Source: Clostridiales bacterium
GTDB taxonomy: Bacteria; Bacillota; Desulfotomaculia; Desulfotomaculales; VENG01
Direction of reading: 5' to 3'
Length of the DNA: 64,000 nucleotides
Assembly (NCBI GenBank): GCA_016278505.1
Contig: JADQBQ010000014.1
Location: 124,001 to 188,000, forward strand
The notes below the pieces were generated by a model. The model searched no databases, was not told where the DNA came from, and worked only from the letters and a program-made list of their open reading frames with translations. Positions within the stretch are counted from its first letter, which is position 1; each line of letters opens with the position of its first letter. This document shows positions 59,640-64,000 of this stretch, piece after piece. The translations under genes were made by a program, and so were the position numbers.

Positions 59640-59899
59640 TCTTGTTCGCGCTCCCTTTTTAATTCTTCAACCCCATTTTCCCACAAGTGTTTTCCAAGCC
59701 CGGAAAGCGCTTCGGTGAAGTTTCGCGGCCTTTTGATTGCAGTAATAGTTTTACTGTTTTCATCGTATTCCCAGAGCAATACATCACCCACATTTAATTT
59801 TGCATTGTCACGAATAAACGCAGGAAGTGTAATTTGGAACTTTTCCCTGATTACAGTTTCCCTATCTTTCATCTCAGTTTCGTTTGGATTGATTATCAT
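59627..59899 (-). CDS. AbrB/SpoVT-type antitoxin of the PIN toxin
   Basis: This 90-residue protein reads TVIREKFQITLPAFIRDNAK, then LNVGDVLLWEYDENSKTITA, an AbrB-type DNA-binding fold. The C-terminal helix is ALSGLGKHLWENGVEELKRE. The first ATG at 59899 is acceptable; ATG 59872 (MKDRETVIREKFQ) is a possible shorter start. It would autoregulate the module. Confidence 0.88.
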   Translation of the reverse strand: MIINPNETEMKDRETVIREKFQITLPAFIRDNAKLNVGDVLLWEYDENSKTITAIKRPRNFTEALSGLGKHLWENGVEELKREREQEWQE

Positions 59900-60002
59900 A
59901 CAACCACCACCTGAATATGTTAGAATTATTATATACTATTTCCTACAAATTTAAAACTTGTGTGACACTGGTGCCGGGGCTATTGGTGTCCCGAAGAAAA
60001 TA

Positions 60003-60160
60003 AAACCCCCTTCCTGAATGTAGCCCGGAGAGGGGATTTTCTTTTTGTTTTAATATTCGACACCGAAACACTAGCCAGGAGAACCGTCTGAGACTACTGA
60101 AAAAAAGTCCAAATTCCTGTCATTCTGAATGAAACGAAGTGAAGTGAAATGAAGAATCTT
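60003..60160. repeat. Terminator-like repeat followed by GTCATTCTGA-type repeat
   Basis: AACCCCCTTCCTGAATG pairs loosely with CCCGGAGAGGGGATTTT (60003-60040) and is followed by TTTTGTTTTAATATTCGAC, as in the copies at 60.8 and 63.9 kb. Further on, GTCATTCTGAATGAAACGAA and GAAGTGAAATGAAGAATCTT (60118-60159) form the known widespread CATTCTGAnnGAAnnGAAGAATCT word. No gene is seen in 59940-60230. Confidence 0.6.
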
Positions 60161-60230
60161 AAAAGCCACTGACTATACCATGTAAATAACGAGTACCACA
60201 TATGTAACAACCATCCATTTATCGAAGAAA

Positions 60231-60446
60231 ATGGGGCTCCCCCAGAGCAGCCGGGAAGCCTTTAAGCTGTTAAATCAAAACGGTATAATTGATAATCTTT
60301 TAGCTTCACGCTTGGAAGCTATGGTGGGGTTTGGAAATATTGCTGTACATGATTACCAGTTAATTAACCTTGTTATAGTAAAAAAGGTGATTGAGGAGCA
60401 CCTGCAAGATTTTGAGGTATTTGCTAATAAGGTCTTGGAATATTAG
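60231..60446 (+). pseudogene. HepT-like (DUF86) HEPN toxin fragment
   Basis: The C-terminal half of a HepT protein reads GLPQSSREAFKLLNQNGIID, then NLLASRLEAMVGFGNIAVHD and VIEEHLQDFEVFANKVLEY. The family motif R-N-x-x-V-H, which forms the RNase or AMP-acceptor site, has Gly in place of Arg (GFGNIAVHDY). The N-terminal half is absent. It is therefore inactive by truncation and by loss of the key Arg. Confidence 0.8.
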
Positions 60447-60514
60447 AAACAGGGGGACGTTGCCTACGGCTTACTTTTATTCCCATGATAAAGGCTTGGC
60501 AATTGCCCGTCTTT

Positions 60515-60628
60515 ATAAAGTACTGGAACATCCTGGTGGACTTGAAAAGGGCTTCCACTGTATTTCAGGCACGGGTGATCACCACCGGAAAAGTTATTTA
60601 TGTTCCAAATAGTACCGGCATCGGATAG
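60515..60628 (+). pseudogene. MNT (MntA-like) nucleotidyltransferase C-terminal fragment
   Basis: The frame reads LVDLKRASTVFQARVITTGK, then VIYVPN, and stops at 60628. This matches the end of MntA-type antitoxins (VDLVDL...P.....V...G..IY) that pair with HepT. Together with the HepT fragment just before it, it marks a decayed hepT-mntA module. The remaining 60629-60810 shows nothing recognisable. Confidence 0.55.
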
Positions 60629-60814
60629 GGCTTCCCGAAGGGAGGTAACAAATATGGGATGCCACTGTTTGGTGGACAATTTATACACAGCCTTTCTTGT
60701 ATTATACCACTTTTTTACTTTTGCTTCATAGATTAATTATATCTTTTTTTACTACTCGGAACAAGTGTTTGTAGTGTTTTTTTGTAAACTTGTATGGGGA
60801 GTTTTATCCATAAG

Positions 60815-60913
60815 AAATCCCCTTCCAGGATGTAACCCGATAAGGGGATTTTTCTTTTCATTTCAACATTTCACACCGGCACACCAGCCACAGGGAGCGT
60901 CCCCCTGGCTGGT
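60815..60913. repeat. Terminator-like repeat plus CCACAGGGA-CGTCCCC hairpin
   Basis: AAATCCCCTTCCAGGATG pairs with CCCGATAAGGGGATTTTTC (60815-60853), a good rho-independent terminator in form. It is followed by ACCAGCCACAGGGAG and CGTCCCCCTGGCTGGT (60883-60913), a second hairpin. The same two pieces recur at 62.05 and 63.3-64.0 kb. Confidence 0.65.
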
Positions 60914-60947
60914 ATGCAGAACGTCCCTCTGGCTGCCTTCTTCTTAC

Positions 60948-61934
60948 CTAATCTTGCAATTCTTTCTTTAGTTTTAAAACAACTTCTCTGGATAGTCCGG
61001 TTATTTCCACTACTACATCTACAGATAACCCTTTTACCAGTGCTGCCCTAGCAACGTCCATCCTACCCTTTTGTTCTCCTCTTTGTTCTCCTCTTTGTTC
61101 TCCTCTTTTTTCGCCTTTTCTTTCTCCTTTTTGTTCCGCCTGTTTTTTCATTTCATCCAAGGTCAGTTCAAGGTTGGTGATCATTATTTCCACCTCCCAC
61201 GGGTTATTAACTTCTAAAATACGGTCCATTTCTTCCTGTAGGTATTCCGGCATTTTGGGTTTTACTACGTTTTTAAGCCAGGTCATTATTTGCCTAAATT
61301 CATCGGGGGTTAATTCTTTTAGTATCCCAATCAGCTTTCTCAGGCGATTAGTCAGTTCCTGGTGGTTCATGGTCTGATCCAACACAAACACGCTGGCGAT
61401 CACGTTGGCCGCTTGGTATAGCTCTTCTTGGCTATATCGGTTGATGTCGAAGAGTATGTAGTTAAAATCTAATATATGTTTTTGAAATCTTTCATGACCG
61501 GATAGGATTTCTCTGAACCGGGTACTTGCGGTCCAATTACTTTCACCATTATAGAGTACTGCAGGTATTATGGCAGGGAGACGGAAGTCTTTCCTTTCCC
61601 TTTCATTTTCCGGGGTATTATTGTACGCATCGCGCCAGATCTCAGTCATGTATAGCAAGAGGCGGAAAGGCATGGTGTAGTCTACGGTGGACTGAAGTTC
61701 CAGTAGTACGTAGAATATAACATTGGTGTCTTTTACCTGCATTCTGTAGACAATGTCGGCCTCTTTCTCTTTGAAGTCCTGCAGGACGTACGATTTATTA
61801 ACCGGTATCAGATCGTCTTCGTTTATTTCTTTTACCCATTCTTCCCTGACAAAGGTTTTTATGAGTTCTAAAAAGGCTTTTTTGTTAGACAAGAGCTGTT
61901 TGTAGCCTTTGTCGTGAGAATGATGAATGGACAT
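60948..61934 (-). CDS. Rpn/PD-(D/E)XK family nuclease (transposase-like, recombination-promoting type)
   Basis: This 328-residue protein has the nuclease core DFKEKEADIVYRMQVKDTNV followed by IFYVLLELQSTVDYTMPFRL, with D...E-x-Q in the active-site position, then YMTEIWRDAYNN. This is the Rpn/YhgA-type pattern. The C-terminus carries a highly charged repeat (KGERKGEKRGEQRGEQRGEQ) and a helix typical of this family in Firmicutes. ATG 61934 has AAGGAAGTG upstream. The frame is open further upstream into palindrome P14, but that part is not coding. Rpn proteins cut DNA and can promote RecA-independent recombination. Confidence 0.88.
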   Translation of the reverse strand: MSIHHSHDKGYKQLLSNKKAFLELIKTFVREEWVKEINEDDLIPVNKSYVLQDFKEKEADIVYRMQVKDTNVIFYVLLELQSTVDYTMPFRLLLYMTEIWRDAYNNTPENERERKDFRLPAIIPAVLYNGESNWTASTRFREILSGHERFQKHILDFNYILFDINRYSQEELYQAANVIASVFVLDQTMNHQELTNRLRKLIGILKELTPDEFRQIMTWLKNVVKPKMPEYLQEEMDRILEVNNPWEVEIMITNLELTLDEMKKQAEQKGERKGEKRGEQRGEQRGEQKGRMDVARAALVKGLSVDVVVEITGLSREVVLKLKKELQD

Positions 61935-62048
61935 AAAAATCACTTCCTTGTTAATTATTATACCATACTTGGAAATCCGGTAGAAGTTGACGATTTTGAG
62001 GCCCATGGTTTTTAATTGTTCATTAATATGAGTTAGATAAAAAAAAGA

Positions 62049-62085
62049 AAATCCCCTTCCGGAATGCATCCCGGAGAGGGGATTG
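62049..62085. terminator. Terminator-like hairpin repeat
   Basis: AATCCCCTTCCGGAATG pairs with CATCCCGGAGAGGGGATT. It is the third copy of the AATCCCCTTCC family in the last 4 kb and lies between the Rpn-type gene and palindrome P14. Confidence 0.6.
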
Positions 62086-62125
62086 TTATTTTCTATTTTA
62101 CATCCAGCACCTTCTGTTCTTGAAA

Positions 62126-62170
62126 AATAACTCAAGTTTTTGGTGCCTGGCACCAGGAACTTGAGTTATT
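62126..62170. repeat. 45-bp palindrome P14
   Basis: AATAACTCAAGTTTTTGGTGCC, central T, GGCACCAGGAACTTGAGTTATT; two mismatches. It is the last copy in the window and the only full one not close to a stop codon of a recognisable gene. Confidence 0.92.
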
Positions 62171-62234
62171 CTTTTACTGGACTTTAGAGCAACCCAAAGG
62201 CCCCCTTGGTTTGTCCCATATTGCCGTCCACCTA

Positions 62235-62263
62235 TTGACAACCTCTTATCAATAATCTATTAT
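62235..62263 (+). promoter_or_regulatory. Promoter of the riboswitch-TerC transcript
   Basis: TTGACA (62235-62240) and TATTAT (62258-62263) with a 17-base spacer, about 20 bases before the riboswitch. Confidence 0.8.
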
Positions 62264-62280
62264 TGGAACTATAAAGCTGT

Positions 62281-62427
62281 GCAAAGGGGAGTAGCTGTTA
62301 CAATAAAGCCGTCATTACGAGGTAAGCCAGTATCTTCGGCTTTATTGGCAACTAAATGTTGTTAGCAAGACCTTTGCCTTAAGGTAGCGTTTTTTAAAAC
62401 CGTTATCTTATGGCAAAGGTCTTTTTT
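62281..62427 (+). promoter_or_regulatory. yybP-ykoY manganese riboswitch with overlapping terminator
   Basis: The conserved start GCAAAGGGGAGTAGC (62281-62295), the CATTACGAGG-type internal block and the closing AAGACCTTTGCC fit the yybP-ykoY class, which senses Mn2+. Aptamer stem P1 pairs GCAAAGG (62281-62287) with CCTTTGC (62371-62377). The same CCTTTGC also lies in a terminator, GACCTTTGCC with GGCAAAGGTC followed by six T. The two structures exclude each other, so Mn2+ binding should turn the gene on. The controlled gene is a TerC-family protein, a known target of this class. Confidence 0.9.
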
Positions 62428-62461
62428 AAAATGTTAAAAACATTCCGAGGGGGCACCGAAG

Positions 62462-63250
62462 TTGGATTTAGTTTTGTTGATGGAGTATGGTTGGGTTTTA
62501 CTAGTATTAATTGCTTTAGAAGGTCTTCTAGCTGCAGATAATGCCTTGGTTTTAGCCATCATGGTTAAACAATTGCCAGAGGAAAAAAGGAAAAAGGCCC
62601 TATTTTACGGTTTGGCCGGCGCCTTTGTGTTCCGGTTTGCGTCACTGTTTGTGATCTCGTTCATGGTGGATGTGTGGCAGGTACAAGCCATTGGTGCCAT
62701 TTACCTACTGTTTATCGCCTTGAACCACATATTTAGAAAAGTTGTGTTTAACAAATCACCAGAGAAACAAGAACCTAAGCAAGTTTCACAAGCTAACAAT
62801 AAATCCGGCTTTTGGGCCACTGTATTGAAGGTGGAATTCGCAGACATTGCCTTTGCAGTGGATTCAATACTGGCAGCTGTTGCCCTGGCGATGGCACTAC
62901 CCGAAACCAGCCTGCCCTCAATTGGCGGCTTGGATGGCGGCCAATTTTTGGTCATCTTCACCGGCGGCTTCATTGGCTTAGTAATTATGCGTTTTGCTGC
63001 TACCTTCTTTGTAAAATTATTGCAACGGCGTCCCTCTTTAGAAGTGGCCGCTTTTGTTATTGTAGGCTGGGTGGGTGTTAAACTTGCAGTTTATACCTTA
63101 GCTCACCCGGCAATTGGCCTGTTATCTGAAGGGTTTGCCAAATCCCCTGAATGGAAGATAACCTTTTACATTGTGCTAGTGTTAATCGCCGTTACCGGCT
63201 GGTTCCTTTCTAAACCTAAGGAAGAGGCTGAGACCAATTCCAGTTCTTAA
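62462..63250 (+). CDS. TerC/YkoY-family membrane protein (probable Mn2+ exporter)
   Basis: This 262-residue protein has seven to nine membrane helices. The first TerC motif is LIALEGLLAADNALVLAIMV (E...AADNA), and the second is VEFADIAFAVDSILAAVALA (DIAFAVDS). These acidic residues bind the metal. TTG 62462 has GAGGGGG upstream. The preceding Mn2+ riboswitch indicates that it helps remove excess manganese or loads exported enzymes with it, as shown for TerC proteins in Bacillus. Confidence 0.92.
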   Translation: MDLVLLMEYGWVLLVLIALEGLLAADNALVLAIMVKQLPEEKRKKALFYGLAGAFVFRFASLFVISFMVDVWQVQAIGAIYLLFIALNHIFRKVVFNKSPEKQEPKQVSQANNKSGFWATVLKVEFADIAFAVDSILAAVALAMALPETSLPSIGGLDGGQFLVIFTGGFIGLVIMRFAATFFVKLLQRRPSLEVAAFVIVGWVGVKLAVYTLAHPAIGLLSEGFAKSPEWKITFYIVLVLIAVTGWFLSKPKEEAETNSSS

Positions 63251-63316
63251 GAACTATAAAGCAATGGTATTCTCTTCTCTTTCTATAGTTTAAACCTTCA
63301 TAACGGCATAAACTAC

Positions 63317-63348
63317 CCAACCAGCCACAGGGATCGTCCCCACGGTTG
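63317..63348. repeat. CCACAGGGA-CGTCCCC repeat
   Basis: CAACCAGCCACAGGGATCG followed by TCCCCACGGTTG. It can fold into an imperfect hairpin and matches the sequence at 60883-60913 and at the window end. It lies 67 bases after the TerC gene. Confidence 0.55.
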
Positions 63349-63429
63349 CTCCTTACTTGCAATAATTGATCATTGATGGTAATATGGTAAAAATTGTTTT
63401 TAGTATAGGAAAGAGGAGGTACCAAGCCC

Positions 63430-63645
63430 ATGCGGCAATATAAATTTACCGTAGTTGTAGAACAGGACGAAGATGGTAAGTACATTGCCTATGTCCCCGC
63501 ACTTAAAGGGTGCCATACTCAAGCCGATAACCTCAATGATTTAGATAATCGTATAAGAGAAGCTATAGAATTATGTTTAGAAGTGCAGAAAGATGTGGAG
63601 CAATCCAGGTTTGTTGGAATACACGAAGTAGAGATTGCAAAATGA
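63430..63645 (+). CDS. hicB: HicB-type antitoxin (short)
   Basis: This 71-residue protein reads MRQYKFTVVVEQDEDGKYIA, then YVPALKGCHTQADNLNDLDN and IREAIELCLE, the partial RNase-H-like fold of HicB. It lacks a C-terminal DNA-binding domain, which is common in short HicB proteins. GAGGAGG is the ribosome site. It overlaps the HicA gene as ATGA. The order antitoxin-toxin is one of the two known arrangements. Confidence 0.92.
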   Translation: MRQYKFTVVVEQDEDGKYIAYVPALKGCHTQADNLNDLDNRIREAIELCLEVQKDVEQSRFVGIHEVEIAK

Positions 63646-63887
63646 CAAAGCTGACTATTATAAAACCAGAGCATATGATAAAAATATTAAAATATCTCGG
63701 ATTCGAAATTATTAGACAAAAAGGAAGCCACATTTACTTTAAACATCCTGACGGAAGATCTACAGTGGTCCCTTATCATCGTGGCGAAGATCTCGGCAGA
63801 GGGCTAATTCGCAAAATACTCAGGGATATTGATGTAGCTCCTGAGAAATATGAAAGACTTAAGCAGAAATTACACTGCTCTATATAA
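63642..63887 (+). CDS. hicA: HicA-type toxin (mRNA interferase)
   Basis: This 81-residue protein reads MIKILKYLGFEIIRQKGSHI, then YFKHPDGRSTVVPYHRGEDL. This is the double-stranded-RNA-binding-like fold of HicA with its catalytic His in the GSHIYF motif. ATG 63642 was chosen because it overlaps the HicB stop; an upstream in-frame ATG lies inside hicB. The module is intact. Confidence 0.92.
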   Translation: MTKLTIIKPEHMIKILKYLGFEIIRQKGSHIYFKHPDGRSTVVPYHRGEDLGRGLIRKILRDIDVAPEKYERLKQKLHCSI

Positions 63888-63889
63888 AA

Positions 63890-64000
63890 AGCGCATATAC
63901 AGGCGCCGAGCGACTTCCGGGATATCGCCAACAAGGCGATTTTTCTTTTTGTTTTAATATTTAGTATCGGTTCAAACCAGCCACAGGGAACGTCCCCTTG
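63890..64000. repeat. Variant terminator-like repeat and CCACAGGGA motif at window end
   Basis: GCGACTTCCGGGATATCGCC with AAGGCGATTTTTCTTTTTG is a variant of the AATCCCCTTCC hairpin family and would terminate hicBA. TTTTAATATTTAGTATCGG and AACCAGCCACAGGGAACG follow, in the same order as at 60.8-60.9 kb, so this is a composite repeat that runs to the window edge. Confidence 0.55.

Noticed and set aside
60948-62153. N-terminal extensions of several frames that begin inside palindromes (peptides such as MPGTKNLSY, MTGTKNLSY, MPGTENLTY)
   Set aside because: They are translations of the palindrome itself, lack ribosome sites, and real starts lie downstream.
34252-62170. The 45-bp palindromes as a CRISPR array
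   Set aside because: Spacing is hundreds to thousands of bases and the intervals contain genes; there are no short unique spacers and no cas genes.
34252-62170. The 45-bp palindromes as ordinary rho-independent terminators
   Set aside because: They often lie at gene ends, but the stems are followed by GAGTTATT and not by a U-run, are AT-rich at the base, and share primary sequence far beyond what termination needs. A role in 3'-end formation remains possible.

Overview
The window looks like a chromosome segment of a spore-former-type Firmicute of the Clostridia, most like the Desulfotomaculum/Pelotomaculum group (Peptococcaceae). This is inferred from the AGGAGG-type ribosome sites, the SLH-domain surface protein, the yybP-ykoY riboswitch in front of a TerC-family gene, the DUF1670-like genes and the density of toxin-antitoxin (TA) modules. 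No rRNA, tRNA or CRISPR array was seen.

Layout. (1) 1-2.3 kb: two Wzz-type chain-length regulators, the first cut by the window edge. (2) 3.0-6.2 kb: an acyl-CoA dehydrogenase / acyl-CoA synthetase / MerR operon whose promoter carries a 16-bp operator-like palindrome between -35 and -10. (3) 6.4-8.0 kb: an AbiE TA pair with a frameshifted toxin. (4) 8.4-12.9 kb: nucleotide-sugar genes (C4/C6-dehydratase, UDP-glucuronate epimerase, UDP-glucose dehydrogenase). (5) 13-16.2 kb: two decayed DUF1670-like genes behind a cluster of DnaA-box-like 9-mers. (6) 16.4-33.1 kb: a surface-polysaccharide cluster on the minus strand (initiating phosphoglycosyltransferase, UDP-FucNAc-type enzymes, glycosyltransferases, EpsG-like polymerase, flippase, O-antigen-ligase/TPR protein), interrupted by an IS1595-like element. 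(7) 33-46.5 kb: an accessory island of TA modules, mostly one or two genes each, many broken. (8) 46.5-57.3 kb: efflux genes (RND pump with adaptor and MarR, HlyD plus ABC-2 permease with TetR) and a PemK module. (9) 57.6-64 kb: an SLH protein, more TA modules, an Rpn-type nuclease, a manganese-riboswitch-controlled TerC protein and HicBA.

The most striking feature is a 45-bp palindrome (two 22-bp arms around a single A or T) seen 14 times between 34.25 and 62.17 kb, including one half copy and some degenerate copies. Two copies flank a Y1 HUH transposase of the REP-associated (RAYT) type at 45.55-46.50 kb. From 34 to 46.5 kb the copies separate one- or two-gene units, mostly TA modules, and most copies touch or lie just after a stop codon. 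The layout resembles a gene-cassette array, but the only candidate recombinase is a single-strand (HUH) transposase, with no integron integrase.

A second dispersed family is built on a roughly 9-nt period (ACAGGATTA or ACGGGATTA). It flanks a GxxExxY nuclease-like gene as inverted repeats, forms nested inverted repeats in two tandem 440-bp units at 53.5-54.4 kb, and recurs in several other spacers.

All family assignments are from reading the sequence; no database search was run.
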